64,000 nt of DNA from JADGNZ01 sp963715895 (GTDB taxonomy: Bacteria; Acidobacteriota; Thermoanaerobaculia; Gp7-AA8): NCBI GenBank assembly GCA_963715895.1, contig OY970284.1, positions 5,084,001-5,148,000 on the forward strand, given 5' to 3'. Positions 9,101 through 17,785 of the stretch are shown here, in pieces (within the stretch, counting starts at the first letter, position 1; the number at the start of each line of letters is the position of its first letter). The position numbers were made by a program, and so were the translations under genes. The notes beneath the pieces are model-generated. The model searched no databases, was not told the origin of the DNA, and saw only the letters and a list, made by a program, of their open reading frames with translations.

Positions 9101-12100
9101 GCGCCGCAAGCGGCAACCAGTGGTACCGCAACGGCGCCCCGATCGCCGGCGCAACCGGCGCCTCGCAAGCCGCCACCGCCGGCGGCAGCTACACCGTCAC
9201 CACCACCACGGGCGGCTGCATCAGCGCGCCGGCGCCTGCGATCACCGTGACGGTCAATCCGATTCCCGCCACGCCAACGCCGTCGAACGGCGGTCCGTTC
9301 TGCGAAGGGTCGACGATCTCCCTCTCGACTCCGGCCGCGACCGGCGCGACCTACGCCTGGACGGGGCCGAACGGCTTCACCTCCGCGCTTCAGAGCCCGA
9401 CCCACGCGAACGCGGCGGCCGCCGATGCCGGCACCTACTCCGTCACCGTCACGGTCAACGGTTGCACCTCGGCCGCCGGCACGACCAGCGTCGTCGTCAA
9501 TCCTCTTCCGGCGACGCCGGCGCCGTCGAACGGCGGCCCGTTCTGCACCGGTCAGACGATCTCGCTCTCGACGCCGGCGCTGAGCGGCGCGACCTACCAT
9601 TGGACGGGCCCGAACGGCTTCTCCTCGTCCCTGCAGAATCCGACGCACGCGAATGCCACGGCGGCGGATGCGGGCACGTACTTCGTTACCGTCACGGTGA
9701 ATGGCTGCCCCTCGGCCGGCGGAACGACAGCGGTCGTCGTGAGCCCGATTCCGACGGCGCCGGCAGCGTCGAACGGCGGGCCATACTGCGCCGGCTCGAC
9801 CATCGCGCTCTCGACACCGTCCATCAGCGGCGCCACCTACGCCTGGACCGGGCCGAACGGCTTCACCTCCGCGCAACAGAACCCGACGCGCGCGAACGCG
9901 GCCACCGCCGACGCCGGCACGTATTCGGTCACCATCACCGTCAACGGCTGCACCTCGGCCGCGGGGACGACGACCGTCGTCGTCAACACCGCCGCACCGG
10001 CAACGCCCACCGCCGGCAACAGCGGTCCGTTCTGCGAAGGGAGCGCGATCGCACTTTCCACCCCGGCTGTCGCGAACGCGACCTACGCCTGGACGGGGCC
10101 AAACGGCTTTACGTCTTCGCTGCAGAATCCGACGCGGGCCAACGCCACCGCTGCCGATGCGGGGACCTACTCCGTCACCATCGCCACCGGCGGCTGCAGC
10201 TCGGCGGCCGGAACGACGGCCGTCGTGGTCACACCGAAACCGGCCACGCCGGCGGCGGGCAATGGCGGTCCGTACTGCGAAGGAAACACGATCGCGCTCT
10301 CGACGCCTGCGGTGAGCGGCGCGACCTATGCGTGGACGGGTCCGAACGGCTTTGCATCGCCATTACAAAACCCGACGCGCCCGAACGCCGCCGCCGCTGA
10401 CTTCGGCACCTACGCGGTGACGGTCACAGTCAACGGCTGCACCTCCGCGGCCGGTACGACGAACGTCATCGACTCCAATGCCGCGGCGGTGGCGAGCAAC
10501 GGCGGTCCGTACTGCGCCGGCGACACGATCGCCCTCTCCACGCCGGCGGTGCCCGGCGCCACCTACGCATGGACCGGCCCGAACGGCTTCACCTCCGCGG
10601 CCCAAAGCCCAACCAGTCCGAACGCCACCGCCGCCGATGCCGGCACGTACTCCGTGATCGTCACGACGACCGGCTGCGTCTCGCTGGCAGGCAGCACCAG
10701 CGTCGTCGTAAACACCTCCGCGGCGACACCGGCGGCGTCGAACGACGGTCCGTATTGCGAAGGCTCCACGATCTCGCTCTCCACCCCCTCGGTGCCGGGC
10801 GTCGTGTCGTATGCCTGGACCGGCCCGAACGGCTTCACGTCATCGCTCCAGAATCCGACCATCGCCAACGCCACGATCGCCGTCGCCGGCACCTACTCGG
10901 TGACCATCTTCAATGGCTGCACCTCAGCGGCAGGCGACACCACGGTCGTCGTCAACCCCGCGCCGGCAGCGCCAACGGCCTCCAACAGCGGCCCGTTCTG
11001 CGCCGGCGGGACGATCTCTCTCTCGACACCGCTCGTGACCGGGGCGACCTACGCCTGGAGCGGCCCGAACGGCTTCACCTCGCTGCTGCAGAGCCCCACT
11101 CGCGCCAACGCCACCGCCGCCGACGCCGGCACCTATTCGGTGACCGTCACCGTCAACGGCTGTACGTCTCCGGCCGGCACGACGGACGTCGCCGTCAACA
11201 CGCTCGCGGCGCCCTCCCCGGCGAACGGCGGGCCGTACTGCGCCGGCGCGACCATCGCGCTGGCAGCTCCCATGGTGACGGGCGCGACGTACTCGTGGAG
11301 CGGCCCGAACGGATTCACTTCGTCCCTGGTCAACCCGACGCGACTGAGCGCGGCGGCCGCCGACGCCGGCACCTACTCCGTGACGGTCACCGTCAGCGGC
11401 TGCACATCGCCCGCCGGGACGACGGACGTCATCGTCAACCCCATCCCGTCGACACCTGCCGCGTCGAACGGCGGTCCGTACTGCGCCGGCAGCACGATCT
11501 CCCTCTCGACACCGCTCGTCAGCGGCGCGGCCTACGCCTGGACCGGCCCGAACGGCTTCACCTCCTCGCTGCAAAACCCGACGCGCGCGAACGCGGCCAC
11601 CGCCGACGCCGGCACGTACTCCGTGACGGTCACGGTCAACGGCTGCACATCCCCCGCGGGGACGACAAACGTCGTCGTCCATGCCATGCCGTCAACTCCG
11701 GCGGCGACGAACGGCGGCCCGTACTGCCCCGGCGCCACGATCCTGCTCTCGACACCGTCCGTCAGCGGCGCGACCTACGCCTGGACCGGCCCGAACGGCT
11801 TCACCGCCTCGCAGCAGAACCCGACGCGCGTGAACGCCACGGCCGCCGACGCCGGCACCTACTCGGTCACCGTCACGGTCAACGGCTGCACCTCGCCGGC
11901 GGGCACGACGAACGTCGCCGTCAACACACCCGCGGCACCGACGATCATCGCGAACGGCCCGACGACGTTCTGCTCCGGCGGCAGCGTCACGCTGACCTCG
12001 AGCAGCGCCACCGGCAACCAGTGGCGAATGAACGGCTCGCTGATCATCGGCGCGACGAACACCACCTACACGGCCACCGCATCCGGCAGCTATACGGCCG

Positions 12101-13344
12101 TCGTGATCGCGAACGGCTGCGCCAGTGCGGCCTCGACGGCAATCAACGTGACCGTCAACCCGAAGCCCAACGCCACGATCGGAACCGCCTCGTTCACTTC
12201 CGCCGGCGCGACGAATTCCGCAAGCGTCATCAATGCCGGCGTGGGTGCGACGTATGCCTGGACCATCACCAACGGCACGATCATCTCCGGCACAGGTACA
12301 ACCACGATCGGCTACACCGCCGGCAGCTCCGGGGCTACCATCCTCAACGTCACGGTCGCGGCCGCCGGCTGCAGCGACACGAAATCAGCGAGCATCGCCA
12401 TCCTTCCCGGCGTCCCCACCGTGACTCCTTCCATCGGCCGCACCGCGGGCGGGACGAACGTCACCATCACCGGCAGCGGATTTCAAAGCGGCTGCTCCGT
12501 CACTTTCGGGAGCTTCGGCTTCAACGCCACGAACGTCGTCCGCGTCAACTCCACCACAATCACCGCCACCACCCCGGCGCACACTGCCGGCCCGATTACC
12601 GTCGTCGTCACCAACCCCGACAACTTCGCCGCGGCGCGCCCGAACGGTTTCACCTACGTCGTGCAACAGTTCGATGCTAATGGCGACGGCATCGTCACTT
12701 CGTCCGACATCTTCTACCTGGTCAACTATCTCTTCCTCAACGGTCCGGCGCCGAGGGGCTCGGCCGGCATGATGTCGGGCGACGCCAACAACGACGGCAA
12801 GGTCAACTCGTCCGACATCTTCTATACCGTGAACTACCTTTTTCTCCACGGTCCGGCCCCTGCGTCCGTCCCCGCTCCCGTTTCGGCGCAATCAGCCGGC
12901 GGGCCGCTTTCCGGCTCGGTTACCCTCGGCAAACCGGTTCGCAAAGGCCACCACTACACAATTCCGGTGATCGTGGCCGCCTCACCCGGTTCCGCGGCGC
13001 CGCAGTCGCTCTCGCTGCGCGTGACGTTCAGCGGCGACCCGGTGAGCAACGCCGTCATCCACCACGCCGACGGAATCCAGACGCTGTTCGAGCTCAGCCC
13101 TCCCGCGGCGAATACCCTCTCGTACCTGGTCACGTTTGCCGCCCCAGCGCAGGGCATCGTCGCGGAAATCGAGCTCGACGCCAGCAGCGGCGCGAACGTC
13201 AGCATCGACGTCGACCCGACCCTGACGCTCCTCGCCAACCGCGCCGGAACGCGGAGCGCCACCCTCGAAGCCGGCACCCTGCAAGTGAGCGGCACGAAGA
13301 TCGAAGCACCGGAACGGCGCGCGCCCGGAAAAGAGATCAATTAG
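6175..13344 (+). CDS. giant exported multidomain protein with Ig-like repeats and dockerin
   Basis: This 2389-residue protein has a signal peptide (1-25, hydrophobic core ending at NAYA). In order: a propeller/lectin-like N-terminal domain (about 130-580, FFPCCVPPDTNG), a carboxypeptidase-regulatory-like beta domain (585-666), two further beta domains (670-945), an Ig/PKD-like domain (953-1028), eleven near-identical Ig-like repeats of about 80 residues (1036-1920, core WTGPNGFTS then DAGTYSVTVTVNGC), more Ig-like domains (1922-2078), an IPT/TIG domain (2081-2162), a dockerin with two calcium loops (DANGDGIVTSSD and DANNDGKVNSSD, 2165-2229) and a C-terminal cohesin-like beta domain. It is likely a surface or secreted adhesin/scaffold protein. 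No Shine-Dalgarno sequence is obvious before ATG 6175. Confidence 0.85.
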   Translation: MSTFSRNILLALAVVIPCFGNAYALPAPRRPVPKAKTVAKGTDVPNGTRHASVPIVQAPYTGAPPLAVANAVRTPPLSKMKVIPPPFRGEDEDRFEPVHPVRPTDTPAEDGKRQMIMGQTRSAPVSTGLSFEGVGTGLPGFFPCCVPPDTNGHVGATQYVQWNNLSFAVWDKSGNKLFGPAAGNTLFQPLGGVCASHNDGDPVVNYDVLAGRWVVSQLAVFANPGFSHQCVAVSLTSDAIGAWYLYDFITDPVNFVDYPKMAVWPDGYYMSGHIYDGSGSSYLAGRIYAFERDKMLNGQPARMLSKDLKQYGGFPQYGFLAADLDSPLPPPPGEAEFVIGPDPASTTLLDSTRVAVTWGVTPAIAFTETQISASWGIPPCVSGAGSRACVPQPPPASGSDYLDNLDQIMMYRLGYRNFGGSPVQESLVGNITVAGSTSTPPHGAIRWFEFQNAGDSTATPTVYQAATFDPDSDYRWMGSIAMDKDHNIALGYSKSSTTVLPSIFVNGRLGTDPINTLGTETQMMAGAGVQFSYNRWGDYSSMTLDPIDQCTFWYTSEYLQANGAFNWATRIGAFKFPSCTPVSWGNLSGNITSCATGAPIGGVIVSLGNGYSVASDASGHYSVAVPAGTYTATAAGTDLNCSSSSPATVSVIVPVDGTVTQDFCMAGSSKLESGAVSISDTAAGNGNGIVNRNECFDLSVNVANNGCASESAISATLTTSTPDVTVTQGSSFYPDLAVGANGANSIPFRINTASTFVCGTAINFTLNLTYASGSKSVGFTVPTCGNGGSAVIPISSLSPTDPSQPDRLYRIGTPSSCGNKACPGPLGGGTYYYKTFKFTNSSAATACITVTMNGACGSSGGQVETSAYLGSTYTPPATGGGNICNNYLGDAGSSVGSILPSVTFSFNVPALSDFVIVANTVDVGSCTQFSGTVSGLIDNTAGPGPCPTCTPPATPAITPGGPTTFCAGGSVTLTSSAASGNQWYRNGAPIAGATGASQAATAGGSYTVTTTTGGCISAPAPAITVTVNPIPATPTPSNGGPFCEGSTISLSTPAATGATYAWTGPNGFTSALQSPTHANAAAADAGTYSVTVTVNGCTSAAGTTSVVVNPLPATPAPSNGGPFCTGQTISLSTPALSGATYHWTGPNGFSSSLQNPTHANATAADAGTYFVTVTVNGCPSAGGTTAVVVSPIPTAPAASNGGPYCAGSTIALSTPSISGATYAWTGPNGFTSAQQNPTRANAATADAGTYSVTITVNGCTSAAGTTTVVVNTAAPATPTAGNSGPFCEGSAIALSTPAVANATYAWTGPNGFTSSLQNPTRANATAADAGTYSVTIATGGCSSAAGTTAVVVTPKPATPAAGNGGPYCEGNTIALSTPAVSGATYAWTGPNGFASPLQNPTRPNAAAADFGTYAVTVTVNGCTSAAGTTNVIDSNAAAVASNGGPYCAGDTIALSTPAVPGATYAWTGPNGFTSAAQSPTSPNATAADAGTYSVIVTTTGCVSLAGSTSVVVNTSAATPAASNDGPYCEGSTISLSTPSVPGVVSYAWTGPNGFTSSLQNPTIANATIAVAGTYSVTIFNGCTSAAGDTTVVVNPAPAAPTASNSGPFCAGGTISLSTPLVTGATYAWSGPNGFTSLLQSPTRANATAADAGTYSVTVTVNGCTSPAGTTDVAVNTLAAPSPANGGPYCAGATIALAAPMVTGATYSWSGPNGFTSSLVNPTRLSAAAADAGTYSVTVTVSGCTSPAGTTDVIVNPIPSTPAASNGGPYCAGSTISLSTPLVSGAAYAWTGPNGFTSSLQNPTRANAATADAGTYSVTVTVNGCTSPAGTTNVVVHAMPSTPAATNGGPYCPGATILLSTPSVSGATYAWTGPNGFTASQQNPTRVNATAADAGTYSVTVTVNGCTSPAGTTNVAVNTPAAPTIIANGPTTFCSGGSVTLTSSSATGNQWRMNGSLIIGATNTTYTATASGSYTAVVIANGCASAASTAINVTVNPKPNATIGTASFTSAGATNSASVINAGVGATYAWTITNGTIISGTGTTTIGYTAGSSGATILNVTVAAAGCSDTKSASIAILPGVPTVTPSIGRTAGGTNVTITGSGFQSGCSVTFGSFGFNATNVVRVNSTTITATTPAHTAGPITVVVTNPDNFAAARPNGFTYVVQQFDANGDGIVTSSDIFYLVNYLFLNGPAPRGSAGMMSGDANNDGKVNSSDIFYTVNYLFLHGPAPASVPAPVSAQSAGGPLSGSVTLGKPVRKGHHYTIPVIVAASPGSAAPQSLSLRVTFSGDPVSNAVIHHADGIQTLFELSPPAANTLSYLVTFAAPAQGIVAEIELDASSGANVSIDVDPTLTLLANRAGTRSATLEAGTLQVSGTKIEAPERRAPGKEIN

Positions 13345-13383
13345 CCGCAGTCCTCACAGTCTCACTTAGGTCGTCGGCACCTT

Positions 13384-13593
13384 GTTACCCGTCGAGAGCC
13401 TTCTCCCCCCGCGGTTTTTTGCGGGGGGAGAAGGTGCGACAGGCGGATGAGGGGGGCGTACACGTGAATGCGCGACTTACCGACGCTGGTCCGGAAACCG
13501 CTTTGAAGGCGCCGCAAGCATGGTTGCCATTCGGCTCGCGCGTTCGAATGACGTCCGTGTGAAACGCCCCCTCATCCGCCTGTCGGCACCTTC
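13384..13593. repeat. REP-like inverted-repeat element (left of IS110)
   Basis: A perfect hairpin has 14-bp arms at 13399-13412 and 13421-13434 with loop GGTTTTTT. Nested with it, GAAGGTGC-GACAGGCGGATGAG (13430-13459) is repeated inverted at 13565-13593. The hairpin could terminate the giant gene that ends at 13344. The left 24 bases (13384-13407) recur inverted at 15210-15233. Nothing gene-like is seen in 13345-13701. Confidence 0.7.
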
Positions 13594-13701
13594 TGCTCTG
13601 AAGTTTGGGTGGGTGGGGAGACAGAAAGGTACTGGGCGGCTCGAAAGGCCGTTCGAGGGGAGGTTGTTTTGTCGGCCGTGGGCGCGGCCCGCGAGAGCAG
13701 G

Positions 13702-14928
13702 TTAGGTGTTCAGTGGCTTACAGTTCACCTCATAACCGAGCTTGGTGAGCTCACGCATGAGATGGCGCGAGCGTTGTTGTCGGGTGACCTCGGGATCAGC
13801 ATTCCGGGGTGGGGTGTACGGGACCTTCTTGGAGATCATGTGGTAGAGCGCGACAGCGATTTCGCGAGCGACAGCCACGAAGGCACGTCGAGGTCCGCGG
13901 CGCGCAGCAAGGCGGTGGAAGCGGTGCGCGAGGTGCGAACCGATGGTCTGTGAGGCACCCACTGCGGCCTGAATGAGGATGGTTTTCACGTAGGGGTTCC
14001 CTTCGCGAGCCTTTGCCTTTTTGCGAACGCCGGCACTTTCGCGATTGCCGGGACAGGTTCCCGACCAGGCTGCGAACTGACGATCAGTCTTCCAGGCCGT
14101 CATGTCCGTTCCGATCTCAGCGATCAGATCGATTGCCAATATCCGGTTCACGCCGGGAATGGTGTCGAGCAAGGCGATCACGTCTTCGAAGGGGCCGACT
14201 TTCTTCTGAATGAGCTTTTCTAATTGCTCGATCTGAGCTTCCAGATCGGCGATGACCTTCAATTCCACTCGCAGCAGGCTCGCGTCTTCCTTGCTGAATG
14301 ATCCTCGAAAGGCACGCATCAGCGCCCCTCGCTTCCCACGCAGCCTCCCTTTGGCCAACTCCGACAACTCCCGAGGATCCGTCACTCCGCCAGCCAATCC
14401 GGCCAGCATCAGACGTCCAGAGACCCCGAAAATATCTGAGGCAACCGAAGACAGCTTGATGGTCGCGCACTGCAGAAGCTTCTCCACGCGCAGCAGACAT
14501 GCCGTGCGCGTCTGCATCAGCTTGCGCCGGTAACGCGAGGCCTGTCTCAGATCACGGATCGGCCGCGGTGGAACGAAGTTCGGTTGAATCAGGCCATGTC
14601 GCAGAAGCTTGGCGATCCACTGCGCATCGGAAACATCCGTCTTTCGTCCGGGTACATTCGCCATGTGGCGGGGGTTCCCGAGGATGATTTCCAGTACTCC
14701 CTCCAGCACTTGGTATACCGGCATCCAATACACGCCGGTGCTTTCCATCGCCACATGCGTGCACTGCCTTTGGATCAACCAATCACGCATGCGCTCGATC
14801 TCATCGCGAAACGTTCCGAATGTGCACGTGACCACCGTCGGCGGGCTGCTCCGCCCATCGATACAACACGCCACGATTTTCTTTTTGTGCACGTCCAGAC
14901 CTGCTCCCACTACAACGACTACTTCCAT
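13702..14928 (-). CDS. IS110-family transposase (DEDD recombinase)
   Basis: This 408-residue protein has the full IS110 architecture. The N-terminal RuvC-like DEDD domain shows Asp12 (GLDVHKK), Glu62 (MESTGVYW), Asp98 and Asp101 (KTDVSDAQ). A coiled-coil linker covers about 215-245 and the C-terminal Transposase_20 domain contains the helix-hairpin-helix IPGVNRILAIDLIAEIG. Ser298 in PGNRESAG fits the catalytic serine of this family. A very strong ribosome site (AAGGAGG) precedes ATG 14928. The enzyme is intact, so the element may be active. Family members use a structured bridge/seeker RNA encoded beside the gene to choose donor and target sites. Confidence 0.95.
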   Translation of the reverse strand: MEVVVVVGAGLDVHKKKIVACCIDGRSSPPTVVTCTFGTFRDEIERMRDWLIQRQCTHVAMESTGVYWMPVYQVLEGVLEIILGNPRHMANVPGRKTDVSDAQWIAKLLRHGLIQPNFVPPRPIRDLRQASRYRRKLMQTRTACLLRVEKLLQCATIKLSSVASDIFGVSGRLMLAGLAGGVTDPRELSELAKGRLRGKRGALMRAFRGSFSKEDASLLRVELKVIADLEAQIEQLEKLIQKKVGPFEDVIALLDTIPGVNRILAIDLIAEIGTDMTAWKTDRQFAAWSGTCPGNRESAGVRKKAKAREGNPYVKTILIQAAVGASQTIGSHLAHRFHRLAARRGPRRAFVAVAREIAVALYHMISKKVPYTPPRNADPEVTRQQRSRHLMRELTKLGYEVNCKPLNT

Positions 14929-15209
14929 GACACCCTCCTTTCATGAGGTGTCCAAGAACGCGTACGCCGCCATTCGAACTCAGAATCTGCTCTGCGTGCT
15001 TGTTCGGACTTCCGAACGTCATCAAACGGTGGTACCTATGCCGGCGCGGGATCAGCCTCCCCCACGGGGCTCTGTAGCCTCAGTTAAGGTTTCGACCTCT
15101 TCGCGTCTTAGACACCGCAAAAGGTCGGTCCGGCTGGTCCCGCCTGCAACTTCGTCCACGGCGGTCGGCCGAAGGCCGGCGGGCCCTCCCCCGCAAGGAA
15201 CCGCGTGGG
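14929..15209 (-). ncRNA. candidate bridge (seeker) RNA region of the IS110 element
   Basis: About 280 bases upstream of the transposase contain no gene. In IS110-group elements the bridge RNA is encoded in exactly this position, upstream of the transposase on the same strand. Several short inverted repeats are visible, but I could not identify the guide loops or core dinucleotides by eye. The call rests on position and family knowledge. Confidence 0.35.
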
Positions 15210-15233
15210 AGAAGGCCCTCGACGAGTAACAGA
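15183..15233. repeat. REP-like repeat copy (right of IS110)
   Basis: CCCCCGCAAGGAACCGCG followed by GGGAGAAGGCCCTCGACG and AGTAAC is an inverted, diverged copy of the element at 13384-13430 (there read as rc: hairpin arm, then GGGAGAAGGCTCTCGACG and GGTAAC; two mismatches in 24 bases). A short hairpin CCCCCGC/GCGTGGG remains. No gene is seen from 14929 to 15295. Confidence 0.65.
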
Positions 15234-15295
15234 GTTGCCGGCGATTCAAGTGAGTGTGTGAGAAATGCGGCTAGCCCGGGGCTAGCGCTCCACGA

Positions 15296-16216
15296 TCACT
15301 TGCAGGGCACGGCACCGCCTCCGGAGCCGTCCACGTATTGGACCGTGTTCCAACAGCCGGGCGTAGCGCTAAGGGTGCTGTACTGGGGGCCGATCGCATA
15401 GGGTGTCGATGACCAGCCGACGTTCCCTTGCGAGCAGATCGCATTCCATGTGCACGCACTGCTATCCGAGACGAACGTCGAGTTGACCGTGCAGTTTGCC
15501 TGGGCATCGCAGCAACGGTAGGCGCAGGAGGCGTGGTACGTCGCCTGCAGCCAACCGAATTCCGCCGAGACGTTCGTGGACGCCGTCGGAGAGAGGGTGC
15601 AGGGATTGCCCTGACCGGCACAGGCTCCCGACCAGCCGGCGAACAGGATTTGATTGTTGTTGTTGTTGTTGGGTGTGGCTGTGAGCGTGATCTTCGGCCC
15701 GGTTGCCGGAGCCGAGCAGGTGCCCGAGCCATTGTCGCAACTGAGGCCGCCGCCGCTGATCGTTCCTCCGAAGATCGACGGGCTGACGGTGATCTTAGGT
15801 GCCGCGGCCACCGTGAGGTGAAACTGCAGGGGTGGTACCGAGGCCGCGCTTGCCGTTGCCGTGACCGTGACCGTTCCGCTATCCGGCTGAAGGGTCAGAC
15901 CCGTGAGCGACGCCTTGCCGCTGTCATCGGCACTGACTTGCGACCCGTTCGGCATCCCGCAAGAGACCGGCGCACCGCTGCCGTTCGTGCAACTGAAGGT
16001 GACCGCCACGGACGGGATCGGGGTGCCGCAGATGGTCACCTGCACCGTCAACGGCTGGAACGACACCGGTTGTCCGTACGCGGTCACCGTTTGACCGTCG
16101 CCGCTGACCAGGAGGAGCTTCGATGGCTTCTTGCAGGGTTTCGGGTGCGACACGGCGAAAAGAGGAGCTGCCGCCGAGAGTCCAAGCACCAGGGCAGCTG
16201 AGAAAGTGATCCGCAT
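15296..16216 (-). CDS. exported protein with bacterial Ig-like domain
   Basis: I start this at ATG 16216 (306 residues) because a clear signal peptide follows (MRITFSAALVLGLSAAAPLFA); the frame is open further upstream to 16297. Residues about 30-150 resemble a Big-1-type Ig domain (VTFSCTNGSGAPV, DDSGKASLTGLTL). Residues 190-240 hold a divergent beta motif (FAGWSGACAG, CTLSPTASTNVSAEF) of the kind found in InlB-like repeats. The C-terminus is cysteine-rich (CAYRCCDAQANC), suggesting disulphides outside the cytoplasm. A run of six Asn/Gln-type codons (poly-GTT on the plus strand near 15655-15670) encodes NNNNN and could vary in length. The function is unknown; it is probably cell-surface or secreted. 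Confidence 0.75.
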   Translation of the reverse strand: MRITFSAALVLGLSAAAPLFAVSHPKPCKKPSKLLLVSGDGQTVTAYGQPVSFQPLTVQVTICGTPIPSVAVTFSCTNGSGAPVSCGMPNGSQVSADDSGKASLTGLTLQPDSGTVTVTATASAASVPPLQFHLTVAAAPKITVSPSIFGGTISGGGLSCDNGSGTCSAPATGPKITLTATPNNNNNNQILFAGWSGACAGQGNPCTLSPTASTNVSAEFGWLQATYHASCAYRCCDAQANCTVNSTFVSDSSACTWNAICSQGNVGWSSTPYAIGPQYSTLSATPGCWNTVQYVDGSGGGAVPCK

Positions 16217-16307
16217 GAGCCATTCTCTCACGATGGCCGCGGCTACCCTTCGGCGGTCACACTTGGCTATCTGCCGACGCGCGACCGCTTTCTGCAACTC
16301 CGCCGCG

Positions 16308-17006
16308 TCAGAGTGCTGGCGTCCCGTCCGACCACTTGCCCAACGGGACGAGAAACACGGTCATCCGGCCGAGATCGTCCCTGATGCCGAACAGAGGAGC
16401 GCCCGGCAGGCCTGCGCCCCAAGTTGCAGGATCGGTCGGTGGAAAAAAGAACATCAGGTGAGGGTGCCAGTGTCCGTCATGGCTGTTCAAGTACCCTTGC
16501 TTTGACATCATGTAGCACATCGCCCCCGGTCCCGGCGGCGGCAATTCCTTTCTGTCGAGGGCGGCTTTGATGTCCTTGATCATCGCAGCTTTGGATCGTG
16601 TCGCCAGGATCACCTTGGTTTTCCTGATCGTTAGCGCGAGATAGGATGGCACGGCCGCCGCGTTGAAGCAGTTCGGAGACCGCAGCCTGGGGTTCCAGAA
16701 ATCGGCATCGTCGACTGGGGAAGCCCATGACCGTTCCACCATGCAGACGAAACCGTTCCTGCCGTTGACCGCGGTTTCGTAGCCATGTTGTCCGAGAACC
16801 ATGACCTCGGCATCGCGTGAGATGGAATCGGGAGCAGCAGTCCGCGCCAGCGCGATCTCAGCCTTTCGCTCCATCAGGTATTGGTCGAGCGTCGCCATGT
16901 CGGGATACTTTGTTTTGGCGTCCTCGGCCCCCGCCGGCCACCCGGCTGTCAGCACGACAAGGAGCACGAAGCTCGTGAACGCAATCGTCCAGGCCTTCTG
17001 CTTCAT
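16308..17006 (-). CDS. exported protein of unknown function
   Basis: The 232-residue product has a signal peptide (MKQKAWTIAFTSFVLLVVLTAG, cleavage after PAGA). The mature part includes FVCMVERSWASP and a histidine-rich stretch NSHDGHWHPHLMFFFPP near the C-terminus that could bind a metal. I do not recognise the family with certainty. Its ATG overlaps the TGA of the upstream membrane-protein gene (17003-17006), so the two are translationally coupled. Confidence 0.8.
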   Translation of the reverse strand: MKQKAWTIAFTSFVLLVVLTAGWPAGAEDAKTKYPDMATLDQYLMERKAEIALARTAAPDSISRDAEVMVLGQHGYETAVNGRNGFVCMVERSWASPVDDADFWNPRLRSPNCFNAAAVPSYLALTIRKTKVILATRSKAAMIKDIKAALDRKELPPPGPGAMCYMMSKQGYLNSHDGHWHPHLMFFFPPTDPATWGAGLPGAPLFGIRDDLGRMTVFLVPLGKWSDGTPAL

Positions 17007-17785
17007 TGATCTCTCCTCTTCTGAATGCCCACCGTGCCCGCCAGCATGAACGCGACGGCGCTGTCGGAAACCGCCTGAAAGCTACGTGAGACCTCGCTGA
17101 CCGTCTTCGTATTGATGGCCAGAGGGATGTGAACGAGGAAGACCCAACTGAACACCATGATTCCCGACAGCATCGCCGCCAGGCGGGCCGTTTTCGGCAC
17201 GAGGAGGCCCACACCGCCGGCGATCAGCGCGATTGCGGCGAAGTAGGTCCAGAACATGTGCCATGGAATCCACGGCGGGATCAGGCTGGCCACGTACTTG
17301 GCGTACGGGAAGTGGGACAAGCCGCAGAACGCCAGGAATGCGCCGAGCGCCAGCGGCGCGAAGCGCGCGACCGTTTCGAAAACACGGTCGAGGGAGCTGC
17401 CGTCGCCTCGAGCGCCGAACAGGCCCACACCGCCGAAGATCGCCAGCACCATCAGAGGATCCACCCACACGTATCCCGTCGAGGCATGCGCGAGCGCCAC
17501 CGGGAGGCCGAACCCAAAGAACAACACCAGCAGCAGCACCCCCAGCACGACGGCAGCCGCCGAAAGCGTTCTCCGGACGAGCAAGCCCAGGCCGATGAGA
17601 ATGAAGAGCACGCCGAACAGGTAGAGCAGCCACAGGGGCGGGAGCCGGGCGGGATTCACAGGCACGAGGTTCACCCAGCGGCCCGTCACGAGTTGGTAGA
17701 TCCCGGAGGCGACGACAGAAAGGGCGAAGAGGAGCCGGCCGGTCCTCAGCAGCAGCGACGGCGTTTCCGGAAAGTGATCGCCCAT
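17003..17785 (-). CDS. DoxX-like integral membrane protein
   Basis: The product (260 residues from ATG 17785) has about seven hydrophobic segments, including LLFALSVVASGIYQLV, LLYLFGVLFILIGLGLLV, VVLGVLLLVLFFGFGLPV, MFWTYFAAIALIAGGVGLLV and MLSGIMVFSWVFLVHIPLA. The overall pattern resembles the DoxX/SURF4-like superfamily, whose members are poorly characterised inner-membrane proteins. The frame is open to 17908, and ATG 17803 is another possible start. The gene is the first of a two-gene operon with the exported protein at 16308-17006. Confidence 0.7.
   Translation of the reverse strand: MGDHFPETPSLLLRTGRLLFALSVVASGIYQLVTGRWVNLVPVNPARLPPLWLLYLFGVLFILIGLGLLVRRTLSAAAVVLGVLLLVLFFGFGLPVALAHASTGYVWVDPLMVLAIFGGVGLFGARGDGSSLDRVFETVARFAPLALGAFLAFCGLSHFPYAKYVASLIPPWIPWHMFWTYFAAIALIAGGVGLLVPKTARLAAMLSGIMVFSWVFLVHIPLAINTKTVSEVSRSFQAVSDSAVAFMLAGTVGIQKRRDQ

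Larger units (their letters stand above)
13594..15209 (-). mobile_element. IS110-family insertion sequence (ends approximate)
   Basis: The element consists of one transposase gene plus about 100 bases downstream and about 280 bases upstream. IS110 elements lack classical terminal inverted repeats and normally make no obvious target duplication, so the ends cannot be fixed by eye; the limits given are simply the inner edges of the flanking inverted REP-like copies. Insertion into REP-like palindromes is known for some IS110-family members. Confidence 0.6.

Noticed and set aside
6208..9876. 1222-codon open frame on the minus strand
   Set aside because: It lies opposite the giant exported protein; its Arg/Gly/Ala-rich product is the typical shadow of a high-GC repeat gene and has no domain or ribosome site.
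10569..12680. 703-codon frame on the plus strand
   Set aside because: Arg/His-rich shadow of the Ig-like repeats in another frame.
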